Below are positions 26,048 through 34,492 of a DNA stretch of 64,000 nt, one piece after another (the first letter of the stretch is position 1; each line of letters starts with the position of its first letter). The stretch is from Corynebacterium durum. GTDB taxonomy: Bacteria; Actinomycetota; Actinomycetes; Mycobacteriales; Mycobacteriaceae. The notes under the pieces were generated by a model. It searched no databases and had not been told where the DNA came from. It worked only from the letters and a program-made list of their open reading frames with translations. The DNA lies in the NCBI RefSeq assembly GCF_030408675.1, contig NZ_CP047200.1, positions 806,001 to 870,000 of the forward strand, written 5' to 3'. The translations under genes were made by a program, and so were the position numbers.

Positions 26048-26296
26048 TTAGCGGCTGGTGAACGGCAGGAGAGCCATTTCACGTGCGTTCTTCACAGCGG
26101 TAGCAACCTGACGCTGCTGCTGCGGGGTCAAACCAGTGACGCGGCGAGAACGGATCTTGTGGCGATCAGAGATGAACAGACGAAGGGTGTTGATGTCCTT
26201 GTAGTCCACCTTCTCAATGCCAGCGGCTTTGAGCGGGTTTTTCTTCGGGCGGCGGGACTGCTCCATCCGCGCCTTTTTAACGTTACTGCGCTTCAT
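26048..26296 (-). CDS. rpsR: 30S ribosomal protein S18, zinc-independent form
   Basis: Small-subunit protein S18 of 82 aa: [40 protein letters not shown] and the terminal [12 protein letters not shown]. It has no cysteine, so it is the zinc-free (C-minus) form. GGGAGT precedes the ATG. It is the last gene of the rpmB-rpmG-rpsN-rpsR operon, 12 bp after rpsN. Confidence 0.96.
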   Translation of the reverse strand: MKRSNVKKARMEQSRRPKKNPLKAAGIEKVDYKDINTLRLFISDRHKIRSRRVTGLTPQQQRQVATAVKNAREMALLPFTSR

Positions 26297-26308
26297 TACA
26301 ACTCCCTT

Positions 26309-26614
26309 TTACCAGCTGGACTTACGAACACCCGGAAGCTCACCGCGGTGAGCCATTTCGCGGACGCGGACACGGGACAGGCCGAACTTGCGGAGGTAAC
26401 CGCGGGGACGACCGTCAGCGGCATCGCGGTTGCGGACGCGACACGGGGAGGCGTCACGCGGCTGGCGATTCAGCTCGAACTGGGCATCCAAACGCTCCTC
26501 ATCAGGAGTGTTCGGGTTTTTGATGATGGCCTTGAGCTCCTGGCGACGCGCCGCGTAACGAGCGACGATTTCCTTGCGCTTTTCGTTCTTGGCGATCTTA
26601 GACTTCTTAGCCAT
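26309..26614 (-). CDS. rpsN: 30S ribosomal protein S14, long zinc-independent form
   Basis: S14 of 101 aa: [20 protein letters not shown] at the N-terminus, [12 protein letters not shown] in the middle, and [20 protein letters not shown] towards the C-terminus. The length and the single Cys instead of two CxxC pairs identify the zinc-free type. The start ATG lies 3 nt after the rpmG stop, implying coupling. Confidence 0.96.
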   Translation of the reverse strand: MAKKSKIAKNEKRKEIVARYAARRQELKAIIKNPNTPDEERLDAQFELNRQPRDASPCRVRNRDAADGRPRGYLRKFGLSRVRVREMAHRGELPGVRKSSW

Positions 26615-26617
26615 AAA

Positions 26618-26782
26618 TTATCGCTCCTCGCGGAATTCAACGTGCTTACGAACAACCGGATCGTACTTCTTCAAGGTGATGCGATCGGGGTTGTTGCGCT
26701 TGTTCTTACGGGTGACGTAGGTGTAGCCGGTGCCAGCCGTAGATTTCAGCTTGATGATAGGACGAATATCGTTACGTGCCAT
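26618..26782 (-). CDS. rpmG: 50S ribosomal protein L33, zinc-independent form
   Basis: L33 of 54 aa: [20 protein letters not shown], then [20 protein letters not shown] and [14 protein letters not shown]. The cysteine pairs of the zinc form are absent. Too short for a 60-residue ORF cut-off but unmistakable. It sits 5 nt after rpmB and 3 nt before rpsN. Confidence 0.95.
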   Translation of the reverse strand: MARNDIRPIIKLKSTAGTGYTYVTRKNKRNNPDRITLKKYDPVVRKHVEFREER

Positions 26783-26787
26783 ATGTG

Positions 26788-27024
26788 TTAAACCTTCTCT
26801 CCACGGGCGCGGATCTTGGCGACCACAGCTTCGATGCCGTCACGGTCAATAACCTTCAGACCCTTGGTGGACACGGTCAACGTGATGGTACGGCCCTCAG
26901 AGGGCAGGTAGAAACGACGACGCTGCACGTTGGGGTTCCAACGGCGGTTGGTGCGTCGGTGCGAGTGCGAGACAGACTTGCCGAAACCCGGCTTGCGTCC
27001 CGTTACCTGGCAAATAGCCGACAT
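26788..27024 (-). CDS. rpmB: 50S ribosomal protein L28
   Basis: L28 of 78 aa: [40 protein letters not shown] and a C-terminal [17 protein letters not shown]. Only one Cys is present, so the zinc site is lacking. AGGAGAAAG lies upstream of the ATG. It is the first gene of the minus-strand ribosomal operon and divergent from rpmE2. Confidence 0.96.
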   Translation of the reverse strand: MSAICQVTGRKPGFGKSVSHSHRRTNRRWNPNVQRRRFYLPSEGRTITLTVSTKGLKVIDRDGIEAVVAKIRARGEKV

Positions 27025-27514
27025 GGACTTAAACTTTCTCCTAGCCGCCCACGTTCAACGTTAAGCCGCAGCCGCACCAAAGAAACCTCACTGAAGGGGC
27101 CTTCGGGGCGCGGCTTTGCCAGCTGAGACGGGGCGTAAACGAATACTTCGACAACAGCAAGGGAAAACCATACCCTGATGTGGGCTGATTTCCTAATCTT
27201 GGGAAAAATTTTTTGCTAAGCCGCAGGTCGCGGTGGGGGTGGGGAGGGTGCAGAAAGAAGGCGTGGTTGGGTTTTGCGTTCTTGCCTATCTAGAGACTAG
27301 TATTGAGCGGTCGAATTGTTCCCGCCTCTGTGCAGTGGTTTCTTGCTGTTGGGATATGGGATTTCGGTTTCGGCGGTCTACGTTGTAGGATTCAACGACG
27401 CGTACGTTAAGCCTCTTGGATGAGGTCACTTGGCGTGTCGTGGATAACGGGATTTCCCACCCGGTAGCGTCCAGGCGCGCCGAGAAGCACATGTACTTGA
27501 TCTAAGGGATGAGA
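27025..27514. other. Regulatory region between divergent rpmB and rpmE2
   Basis: About 490 bases without a convincing gene. TAGGAT at 27386-27391 could be a -10 for the rpmE2-rpmF transcript. On the minus strand TATGGT, opposite about 27168, could serve rpmB. I looked for the A+T-rich Zur palindrome that controls such zinc-free ribosomal genes in mycobacteria and do not see one. Confidence 0.4.
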
Positions 27515-27781
27515 ATGAAGAAGGATATTCACCCTGACTACCACCCGGTGGTCTTCCAGGATGCGGGTACGGGTCACCAGTTCCTAACCCGCTCCACCGC
27601 GACCAGCAACCGCACTGTTCAGTGGGAAGATGGCAACGAGTACCCACTGATTGTTGTGGATGTTACCAGCGAGTCGCACCCGTTCTGGACCGGCGCTCAG
27701 CGTCTCATGGACACTGCTGGCCGTGTTGAGAAGTTCCAACGCCGTTACGGTGGCCTCGCCCGCCGCGCTAAGAAGTCCTAA
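27515..27781 (+). CDS. rpmE2: 50S ribosomal protein L31 type B
   Basis: Zinc-free L31 of 88 aa: [20 protein letters not shown], then [20 protein letters not shown] and [15 protein letters not shown] 27515 matches the invariant MKKDIHP start; the ATG six bases earlier is less likely. It is followed 14 bp later by rpmF with AGGAGGG in the gap. Confidence 0.96.
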   Translation: MKKDIHPDYHPVVFQDAGTGHQFLTRSTATSNRTVQWEDGNEYPLIVVDVTSESHPFWTGAQRLMDTAGRVEKFQRRYGGLARRAKKS

Positions 27782-27795
27782 GGAGGGAAAGAACA

Positions 27796-27969
27796 ATGGC
27801 AGTACCAAAGCGCCGTATGTCCCGCGCAAATACTCGCGCCCGCCGTTCCCAGTGGAAGGCGAACAACGCCGCCCTCCAAAACGTTACTATCGACGGCCAC
27901 ACCTACCGCATCCCGCGTCGCCTCGTGCGCGCAGCTCGCATGGGCCTTGTGGAAGTCGAGCAGTTCTAA
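27796..27969 (+). CDS. rpmF: 50S ribosomal protein L32
   Basis: L32 of 57 aa: [20 protein letters not shown] is the family start, followed by [20 protein letters not shown] and [17 protein letters not shown]. No cysteines. AGGAGGG lies 8 nt upstream. A strong terminator stands about 50 bp downstream. Confidence 0.96.
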   Translation: MAVPKRRMSRANTRARRSQWKANNAALQNVTIDGHTYRIPRRLVRAARMGLVEVEQF

Positions 27970-28017
27970 TACACGACACGGTTACCTCATATTTCGGGGA
28001 TCACAGTGTTTTTGTTG

Positions 28018-28050
28018 CCGTCTCCTCAAATTTTTGGGGAGACGGTTTTT
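28018..28050 (+). terminator. Rho-independent terminator after rpmF
   Basis: CCGTCTCC (28018-28025) pairs with GGAGACGG (28038-28045), followed directly by TTTTT. Confidence 0.93.
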
Positions 28051-28140
28051 GCTGGTCACGGGGAGATTAAGGGAAAACACTGGAACTTTTAGGGGGGTTA
28101 ACACAGCAAACTCACAGCAGGACAAGGCACAATGGTGGTT

Positions 28141-28833
28141 ATGAAAATTCTTGTTGTTGATGATGAACAAGCTGTACGAGAATCTTTGCGCAGGTCACTC
28201 ACCTTCAATGGCTATGATGTGGTTTTAGCTGAAGATGGGGCCTCAGCCTTGGATCAAATCGGCAAAGAACAACCCGACCTCGTCATCTTGGATGTCATGA
28301 TGCCACGCATGGACGGCTTGGAGGTGTGCCGTACGCTCCGCAGCAGTGGCGATGACCGTCCCATCCTTGTTCTGACGGCCCGTGACGGCGTGTCTGATCG
28401 TGTGGCCGGGCTTGATGCAGGTGCAGACGACTACCTGCCCAAGCCTTTTGCCTTGGAGGAGCTACTCGCACGTGTTCGTTCTCTGTTCCGTCGCGCGGCG
28501 GCGGAAGCCATCGGCAACGCCTCTACCTCGGACTTGGTGTTTGAGGATCTGCACCTGAATCCAGACACTCGCGATGTCACGCGCGGTGAGCGCACCATCA
28601 GCCTTACTCGCACCGAGTTTGCGTTGCTGGAGCTGTTGATGGCCAACCCTCGTCGGGTCCTCAGTCGCAGTGCGATTCTGGAAGATGTCTGGGGATATGA
28701 TTTCCCCACATCTGGCAACGCCCTCGAAGTTTATATTGGTTACCTGCGACGCAAGACTGAGGCGGGCGGTGAGCCTCGTTTAATCCACACCGTTCGTGGT
28801 GTTGGTTATGTTTTGCGTGAGACCGCACCGTGA
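28141..28833 (+). CDS. mprA: Two-component response regulator, MprA-like (OmpR family)
   Basis: OmpR/PhoB-type regulator, 230 aa. The receiver domain has the acidic pair in [14 protein letters not shown], the phosphorylated Asp in [16 protein letters not shown], the Thr in ILVLTARD and the Lys in DDYLPKPF. The winged-helix domain ends with [18 protein letters not shown] 28141 matches homologues; an upstream ATG at 28132 adds three residues. The sensor mprB follows with overlapping codons, and htrA, mog and mscL complete the order known from M. tuberculosis (Rv0981-Rv0985c), where MprAB senses envelope stress. Confidence 0.93.
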   Translation: MKILVVDDEQAVRESLRRSLTFNGYDVVLAEDGASALDQIGKEQPDLVILDVMMPRMDGLEVCRTLRSSGDDRPILVLTARDGVSDRVAGLDAGADDYLPKPFALEELLARVRSLFRRAAAEAIGNASTSDLVFEDLHLNPDTRDVTRGERTISLTRTEFALLELLMANPRRVLSRSAILEDVWGYDFPTSGNALEVYIGYLRRKTEAGGEPRLIHTVRGVGYVLRETAP

Positions 28834-30476
28834 TGCTTCGTAAACCCGCAAGCCCTGTAGATGACATCTACGGGGCTGAACCTGTTACGGAGCCCGAACA
28901 AACTAAACCCCAAGGCTGGGACCGTAAAGCATCGTTGCGATGGCAATTGTCCATGGTGACGGCATCCATGGTGGCTATTGCTGTGGCCATGATGACCATT
29001 GTGGCTTACTGGACGGTGTCCACATCACTGACGAACGCGGTGGACCAGGAGTTACAGGAAAAAGCTTCCGCATTTCTGCAGAACAGTTTCGACCCAAGTT
29101 TTTTGCTGAGTCCCACGGCTGAGATTCAGGCATTCAAGTCTTACAACCCCGACGTGCGTGTGGCATACTTCTCACCGGGCGCATCTCGGGGAATAGGCGA
29201 TAATCTGCCTATTACGAATGATGAGGCTGCTGTGCTGCGCGGGGAGTTGGACATGTCGACCAACAACAGCGGCGATGAGCGTGTTTTGGCGCTGCGCAAT
29301 GAAGTTGGTGCCACGTTGATTCTCGCGCGGGACCTCAAAAGCACCCACCAGCTGATCAGTTCTCTGGGTACGGTGCTGTTGATTATTGGTGCGTTGGGCG
29401 TGCTCATTGCCATTGCAACGGGCACTGTGGTGGCCACCACAGGATTGCGCCCAGTGATGCGCCTGCAGCAGGCAGCCGAGTATGTGACGCAGACGGACGA
29501 TCTGCGTCCCATTGCCGTGGTGGGTAATGACGAATTGGCTCAGCTCACCCGGAGTTTTAATGACATGCTGGAGGCGTTGGAAGCCTCCAGAGTGAGACAG
29601 ACACAGCTGGTCGCTGATGCTGGGCATGAGCTGAAAACTCCATTGACGTCGCTGCGCACCAATGTCGAATTGTTGATGATGGTCTCTCAATCCAAGTCGG
29701 CCATTCCGCCAGAAGAGCTGGAGTCGCTGTCTCGCGACGTGATCGCGCAGATCGAGGAGCTGTCCACCTTGATCGGTGATCTGGTCGACCTTGCCCGCGA
29801 GGACGGACCACAGCAGATTGTTGAGTGTGTGGACTTGGTGGAATGCCTGGAGACGTCTCTGGAACGCGTGCAACGCCGTCGCCCCGACGTGAAGTTCACC
29901 TTGAACACGCAGCCGTGGTTCCTCTATGGCGATCCCTTTGCCCTGGGGCGCGCCACCCTCAACCTCATGGATAATGCCGCTAAGTGGTCCCCGCAGGATG
30001 GCGAGGTGCGCATCACCATGACGTCTGAGAAGGAGGGTGTCATGGAACTGACCTTTGCCGACTCCGGCCCGGGTATCCCAGCGGAAGACCGTGAGAAAGT
30101 CTTTGAGCGTTTCTATCGCTCCATCAAGGCGCGCTCAATGCCTGGTTCGGGCCTAGGATTGGCGATTGTGCAGCAGGTGATTAATCGTCACGCTGGCACG
30201 ATTGTTGCGGAGGAATCCGATGATGGCGGTGCGCTCATGCGCGTAACCCTGCCTGGTAATCCGTTCCCGCCAGGTGCACCAGAAGCGGACTTCAATGTGA
30301 GTCTGCAGCCCGAGCTGTTTGACAAGCATAGGACCAAGAAGAAGCCACTGCCACGGGCGCTTCCTAAGGTGAAGGACCGCCCCGATAATCGGCATAAAGG
30401 GCCTGTTCAGGGCATTAAGATGGACGATTTTAGTCAGCTGTGGGCATCGCGCCAGCGCCGCTACACTGATGAGTGA
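28833..30476 (+). CDS. mprB: Sensor histidine kinase, MprB-like
   Basis: Membrane sensor kinase, 547 aa. A cytoplasmic N-terminal tail of about 40 residues is followed by transmembrane helix 1 (LSMVTASMVAIAVAMMTIVA), an extracytoplasmic domain of about 110 residues, and helix 2 (LGTVLLIIGALGVLIAIATG). Then come HAMP, the HisKA motif ADAGHELKTPLTSLRTNVEL with the phospho-accepting His, the N box LNLMDNAAKWS, G1 FADSGPGIPAEDR, FERFYR, and G2 GSGLGLAIVQQVI. The basic C-terminal tail of about 70 residues is extra. ATG 28833 overlaps the mprA stop (TGATG). Confidence 0.93.
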   Translation: MLRKPASPVDDIYGAEPVTEPEQTKPQGWDRKASLRWQLSMVTASMVAIAVAMMTIVAYWTVSTSLTNAVDQELQEKASAFLQNSFDPSFLLSPTAEIQAFKSYNPDVRVAYFSPGASRGIGDNLPITNDEAAVLRGELDMSTNNSGDERVLALRNEVGATLILARDLKSTHQLISSLGTVLLIIGALGVLIAIATGTVVATTGLRPVMRLQQAAEYVTQTDDLRPIAVVGNDELAQLTRSFNDMLEALEASRVRQTQLVADAGHELKTPLTSLRTNVELLMMVSQSKSAIPPEELESLSRDVIAQIEELSTLIGDLVDLAREDGPQQIVECVDLVECLETSLERVQRRRPDVKFTLNTQPWFLYGDPFALGRATLNLMDNAAKWSPQDGEVRITMTSEKEGVMELTFADSGPGIPAEDREKVFERFYRSIKARSMPGSGLGLAIVQQVINRHAGTIVAEESDDGGALMRVTLPGNPFPPGAPEADFNVSLQPELFDKHRTKKKPLPRALPKVKDRPDNRHKGPVQGIKMDDFSQLWASRQRRYTDE

Positions 30477-30498
30477 CGGCAGTGAGTTTTTCTTACAT

Positions 30499-30531
30499 AG
30501 GTTTCCTTCACAGCTGACGTGAAGGAAACCT
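30499..30531. repeat. Perfect 13-bp inverted repeat between mprB and htrA
   Basis: AGGTTTCCTTCAC (30499-30511) and GTGAAGGAAACCT (30519-30531), 7-nt loop. No U-tract follows, so it may be a binding site, an mRNA-processing hairpin or an attenuator rather than a terminator. Confidence 0.85.
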
Positions 30532-30688
30532 GGGCAGCATGTGTCGGAAAGCATGCCACCTCCGCCCAAGAAACCGCCTGTTCAGGGAATCAACTGGCGG
30601 TTGTATTGCCAGGGAACTGCCAGTCTTTCACAATAAGCTGGCAGTGGCCTCACAGCTAAGACACAGCGAACAAGGTAACAATGTAGGT

Positions 30689-32173
30689 ATGAATAACAAC
30701 GACGATCGTAAATTTGAACACATTTCCGACCCCTATCGACGCCTCGATCCGCAACAACCCCCGCATGATAACCAGTATGCACAGCCCCCGGTCCAGGGGC
30801 CGACGCCCGGACCGCAGCAGCCACCTGCGGGTTATTCTCAGGCACCCAACCAGGGTTTTGACCAGGCGCAGCAGCCTGTGAATCATCAAACCTCGGAAAT
30901 GCCTGGTATGGGAGCGCAGACCAGTGCCGCTTCCACTGCTGGGCCTACCGCGCCTGGCCCCACCGCTGCTGGTTCTGCTGCTGGTCCCACGGCCCCTGAA
31001 GCCACCGCTGCCGGAGCTGGTGTGGGGGCTGCGGCAGGTGCGGCGTCGATAAGCGGTCCGCAGGGGACGGCCGTGGCGGAGGCCCCGAAGGAGAAGCGGA
31101 CAGTGAGTTTAGGCACGGCGCTGGCGTTGATGCTGGTAGGTGCGCTTGGCGCGGGCGCGATTACTGGCGTTGCGGTGGGGCAACCGTGGAAGAACAGCAG
31201 CGGCTCGGTGGTGAATGCGCTGAGTGAACCGGCGGTGCACCGCACGGCCACCGACAAGGAAGGCTCAGTTGAGCAGGTCGCGGAGAACGTACTGCCGGCT
31301 GTGGTGTCTATTCGCGTTTCCAACGGTTATTCCGTGGAGGAGGGGTCCGGCTCGATTATTTCCGACGATGGCAACATTTTGACCAATAACCACGTGGTCA
31401 GCAGCGCCCAACAGGGCGGCGAGATTACGGTGCTACTGAACGACGGCAAAGAATACAAGGCCGATTTTGTTGCTGGTGACGGTTCCACCGACATTGCGGT
31501 TATTAAGCTGCGGAATGCATCGAACCTGCCCGTTATGAGTTTCGGCAACTCCGATGAATTGCAGGTGGGCCAGCAGGTGGTAGCCATTGGCTCGCCGCTG
31601 GGGTTGAGTGCCACTGTGACCAGCGGTATCATTTCCGCCCTCAACCGTCCTGTGCGCGCCTCTGGGGGCGAGGGCGGTGAATCGTCGCTTATCGACGCCG
31701 TGCAAACTGATGCCGCCATCAACCCCGGCAACTCCGGTGGGCCGCTGGTGGACATGCAGGGGCGGCTCATTGGCATGAACTCGGTGATCGCCACCAACTC
31801 GGGTGACTCTGGGCAGTCCGGTTCCATCGGTCTGGGCTTTGCCATCCCTGTCAACCAAGCGCGCCGCATCGCGCAGCAGCTGATGGATGAGGGTAAAGTG
31901 ACGCAGCCGATGATCGGTATTCGGCTTTCCAATAACAGTCGTGAGCGCGGTGCGCTCGTGGGTGATGTGGAACCAGACGGGCCAGCGCAAAAGGCAGGCA
32001 TCACCCAGGGTGATCTGATCGTCGGGGTGAATGATCGTGTGATTGACAGCGCGGATGCACTAATTACCGCGATTCGCGCCCGAGATTTCGGAGAAACTGT
32101 CACACTTAAGGTAACCCGACCCGATTCAGGCGATGTGCGTGACGTGAAGGTCACTCTCACTGAAAAGAAGTAA
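30689..32173 (+). CDS. htrA: Membrane-anchored HtrA/DegP-like serine protease (PepD type)
   Basis: Envelope quality-control protease, 494 aa. The N-terminal cytoplasmic region is Pro/Gln-rich, then Ala/Gly/Thr/Pro-rich, followed by one transmembrane helix (LGTALALMLVGALGAGAITG). The trypsin-like domain carries His in LTNNHVVSSA, Asp in STDIAVIKL, and Ser in INPGNSGGPLVD. The C-terminal PDZ domain has GALVGDVEPDGPAQKAGI and GDLIVGVNDRVI. ATG 30689 is chosen; the open frame upstream lacks family similarity. It follows mprAB, whose M. tuberculosis homologues control pepD. Confidence 0.94.
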   Translation: MNNNDDRKFEHISDPYRRLDPQQPPHDNQYAQPPVQGPTPGPQQPPAGYSQAPNQGFDQAQQPVNHQTSEMPGMGAQTSAASTAGPTAPGPTAAGSAAGPTAPEATAAGAGVGAAAGAASISGPQGTAVAEAPKEKRTVSLGTALALMLVGALGAGAITGVAVGQPWKNSSGSVVNALSEPAVHRTATDKEGSVEQVAENVLPAVVSIRVSNGYSVEEGSGSIISDDGNILTNNHVVSSAQQGGEITVLLNDGKEYKADFVAGDGSTDIAVIKLRNASNLPVMSFGNSDELQVGQQVVAIGSPLGLSATVTSGIISALNRPVRASGGEGGESSLIDAVQTDAAINPGNSGGPLVDMQGRLIGMNSVIATNSGDSGQSGSIGLGFAIPVNQARRIAQQLMDEGKVTQPMIGIRLSNNSRERGALVGDVEPDGPAQKAGITQGDLIVGVNDRVIDSADALITAIRARDFGETVTLKVTRPDSGDVRDVKVTLTEKK

Positions 32174-32199
32174 TTCGTCTGTAGAAAGGACTGACACCA

Positions 32200-32766
32200 A
32201 TGTCCCGCCTTGAGAACGACCTTGAGTTCCTTGAGGAGCCAAACGCCGAAGATCTTCGAGCTGTCGAGGAACTAGGCGACCGCCCCGCTCAGCGCCGAGC
32301 GTTGGTCGTTCTGGTGGCAGACCATGCGCTGAGCAGTGGGGAGGACACAGATCGCTTGGTCACGGAGTTGCTGCAAGAAGATGGTTTTGCGGTGGACGCA
32401 GTGGTGCGTGTGCAGTCGAAACGTTCGCTGATTTGCCAGGCCATTGAAACCGCCGTCATCGGGGGCGCGGACCTTGTGATCACCGTCGGCGGGACAGGCG
32501 TTGGTCCGCGCGACAAAACCCCAGATGCCACGCGTGCCGTATTGGATAAGATCCTTCCTGGCATTTCTCAGGCGTTGCGTGCGTCTGCGCTGGCGTGTGG
32601 CGCGATTGATGCGTGCACGTCACGCGGCGTCGCTGGGGTCTCGGGGTCAACTGTGCTGGTGAACCTGGCCCCCTCGCGTGCCGCGATTCGCGACGGCATG
32701 GCCACGCTGGGGCCACTGGTCCACCATGTTATTGACCAGCTGCAGGACTGGTCTGTTGATAAATGA
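32200..32766 (+). CDS. mog: MogA/MoaB-family molybdopterin protein
   Basis: Domain that binds molybdopterin in molybdenum cofactor synthesis (adenylylation step), 188 aa. LVVLVADHALSSGEDTD starts the fold, LVITVGGTGVGPRDKTPDAT is the characteristic MPT-binding motif, and GVSGSTVLVNLAPSRAAIRD the C-terminal motif, here with VNLAPS in place of the usual LPGxP. About 30 acidic residues precede the domain. AAAGGA lies upstream of the ATG. Same place as moaB2 (Rv0984) in M. tuberculosis, downstream of pepD. Confidence 0.87.
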   Translation: MSRLENDLEFLEEPNAEDLRAVEELGDRPAQRRALVVLVADHALSSGEDTDRLVTELLQEDGFAVDAVVRVQSKRSLICQAIETAVIGGADLVITVGGTGVGPRDKTPDATRAVLDKILPGISQALRASALACGAIDACTSRGVAGVSGSTVLVNLAPSRAAIRDGMATLGPLVHHVIDQLQDWSVDK

Positions 32767-32773
32767 GTAACGC

Positions 32774-32998
32774 ATGAGTTCGGCGCGTAGCGGCGGTGTT
32801 CCTGGCCGTCGTGCTCGCCGCAGGGTAGAGCGCCCCTCTACGGCACCATTTGTTGACCGCTCGTGGGATCAAGCTGGTGCCGAAGATCTGTTTTCGTTGG
32901 GGGAGCGTTCACCAGATGAGCGGCGCGAGCGGGATGCAGATAGCGTGGAGTTGAACGAAGAGTTTTGGATATCTGAGAAGCCACCGCACTGGGGTTGA
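32774..32998 (+). CDS. Small hypothetical protein
   Basis: 74-aa protein with a basic N-terminus (GRRARRRVERPSTAPF) and an acidic C-terminal half (SPDERRERDADSVELNEEFW) ending in PPHWG. There is no signal peptide or membrane helix, and I do not recognise a domain. It starts 7 bp after mog and is followed by a strong terminator, so it is probably co-transcribed as the last gene of the mprA-htrA-mog group. Codon use resembles its neighbours. Confidence 0.6.
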   Translation: MSSARSGGVPGRRARRRVERPSTAPFVDRSWDQAGAEDLFSLGERSPDERRERDADSVELNEEFWISEKPPHWG

Positions 32999-33013
32999 GA
33001 GCTGTGCATATAA

Positions 33014-33070
33014 AAATTAACTCGATTCTTGACGCCTAAAATTAAAAGGCTCTAAGAATCGAGTTAATTT
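33014..33070. terminator. Bidirectional terminator with 17-bp perfect stem
   Basis: Arms at 33014-33030 and 33054-33070 (core TTAACTCGATTCTT / AAGAATCGAGTTAA) pair perfectly over 17 bp, with a nested GCCT/AGGC stem in the loop. CTTTTTATT follows on the right and an A-run precedes on the left, so it can serve both the hypothetical gene and mscL. Confidence 0.92.
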
Positions 33071-33132
33071 CTTTTTATTACGCTGTGGCGTTTTGTGTGT
33101 GAACAGGCGAGAAGAGCCTCGTCCTACACGTT

Positions 33133-33549
33133 TTAACGCTGGGAACGTTGGGCTTTCAGCAGGTCGCGAATTTCAACAAGCAGTTCTGCTTCGCTGGAGA
33201 GGATGACGCTATCTTCGTCCTCGTCAGTAGTACCAGCACGAGCTGCGGAGAATTCCTTGAACTTGTTCATGGGAAGCACGAAGATGAAGTACACAACACC
33301 TGCGGTGATCAGGAAGTTCAGGGCAGCGGTGATGATCTTGCCGAAGTCGATGAAGGTAGCCTCTTTACCTGCTCGGAGGTAGAAGCCGAGGCCGTCGGCG
33401 TTTGCGCCGCCGATCGAAGCGATCAGCGGGTTGATCAGGTTGTCCGCAAATGAGGTGACGATAGCGGTGAACGCAGCACCGATGACGACGGCGACAGCCA
33501 GGTCGATCACGTTGCCGCGCAGGATGAAATCTTTAAAGCCCTTAAGCAT
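33133..33549 (-). CDS. mscL: Large-conductance mechanosensitive channel
   Basis: Pentameric pressure-release channel of the cytoplasmic membrane. MLKGFKDFILRGNVIDLAVA is the amphipathic N-helix leading to TM1 (VIGAAFTAIVTSFADNLINP); TM2 is AALNFLITAGVVYFIFVLPM. The C-terminal acidic bundle (DEDEDSVILSSEAELLVEIR) is followed by a basic end. At 138 aa it is normal. AAGGAGT sits upstream of the ATG. Same location as in M. tuberculosis (Rv0985c). Confidence 0.97.
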   Translation of the reverse strand: MLKGFKDFILRGNVIDLAVAVVIGAAFTAIVTSFADNLINPLIASIGGANADGLGFYLRAGKEATFIDFGKIITAALNFLITAGVVYFIFVLPMNKFKEFSAARAGTTDEDEDSVILSSEAELLVEIRDLLKAQRSQR

Positions 33550-33742
33550 GAATACTCCTTAGTGTTATGCATTCCCAATGGCGTACAAATACCCCGGCAG
33601 GAAAATACTGGGTGATTCCCAATGAATTTCATGTCGGTGTGTTCTAGTTGGGATTGGTCGAAACAGTGACCTATTTCTCCGCATGGACAAACGTAGGCCC
33701 GTTTTGATCACAGCACACTTTAGCCAAAATTGGAACAAAAAG

Positions 33743-34480
33743 TTATTCCATTCCGTTCGCCTTTGCCCGCTCACCTGTTAGCACAACTGCCAATGGCGAG
33801 GTTAATGATGCGGCGGCAACGCGTTTTGCCGGAGTTTCGGGTAGTGCGATGAGTATGGTTCCGGGTTCGCGTGACGAGCTTGCAGCAAATCCGCCACTTT
33901 TTTGTTGAAGTGTGCTCAAAACTACACGTCCACCAGCGGCAATCGTGATCGGTTCGGGCGCGTTATCGTCGTGAGTTACCACGGTCACGGTGTCGCCGTG
34001 GTTGAGTAAGTGAGCGAGTGTTGGATCGGCCAGTTTAATGGGTACCAAAGTTGGCGGGCCGAGATTTTCCTGTGCCGAGTCAGTCTCCGGATTGGTTACA
34101 AGTGTGTCCAGATTCACAAGATAGCTAGCGAGTTCGGAGCCGACGAATCGGAGATGTGACGGGATTTCGTTGGGGCTAATGGCTGCGACAGCTACGTGCC
34201 CCACCACATCATCGGTGGAGTCAAAAGTCCCTTCGGGGAGGAGGTTCTGTGGCACGCGCCGTAACGCAACATCCTCTGCCGTGACGGTGCTGCCGGCGTC
34301 AATGGTGCGTACCGCAACAACAACTTGCGGATCTTTCTTGAGCGCGCTGTGGAGGGCTAGAGCTGCTGCCATCAGGACGAGAAGGATGGCAATGGCTCGT
34401 CGAATGAGGCGGGTTCGGTGCCAGCCGGGTGCATGGAGGGCCGTGGTGATCTTCATGCCTTCTTGGACTGTGAAGTCCAT
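33743..34480 (-). CDS. SAF-domain membrane protein (CpaB/RcpC-like)
   Basis: 245-aa protein with one N-terminal transmembrane helix (AIAILLVLMAAALALHSALK) and a SAF domain beginning VVVAVRTIDAGSTVTAEDVALRRVP. The C-terminal half (GDTVTVVTHDD, ILIALPETPAKRVAAASLTS) resembles RcpC/CpaB proteins of Flp/Tad pilus assembly. No tad genes lie nearby, so the function is open; in other actinobacteria such proteins occur at the same place next to the 5-FCL gene. AGGGGAA lies before the ATG. It starts 12 bp after the 5-FCL stop on the same strand, suggesting co-transcription. Confidence 0.78.
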   Translation of the reverse strand: MDFTVQEGMKITTALHAPGWHRTRLIRRAIAILLVLMAAALALHSALKKDPQVVVAVRTIDAGSTVTAEDVALRRVPQNLLPEGTFDSTDDVVGHVAVAAISPNEIPSHLRFVGSELASYLVNLDTLVTNPETDSAQENLGPPTLVPIKLADPTLAHLLNHGDTVTVVTHDDNAPEPITIAAGGRVVLSTLQQKSGGFAASSSREPGTILIALPETPAKRVAAASLTSPLAVVLTGERAKANGME

Positions 34481-34492
34481 CGGCAGGTTCCC

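Noticed and set aside
27025..27514. Zur box controlling the ribosomal operon
   Set aside because: No A+T-rich palindrome of the expected type was found on either strand.
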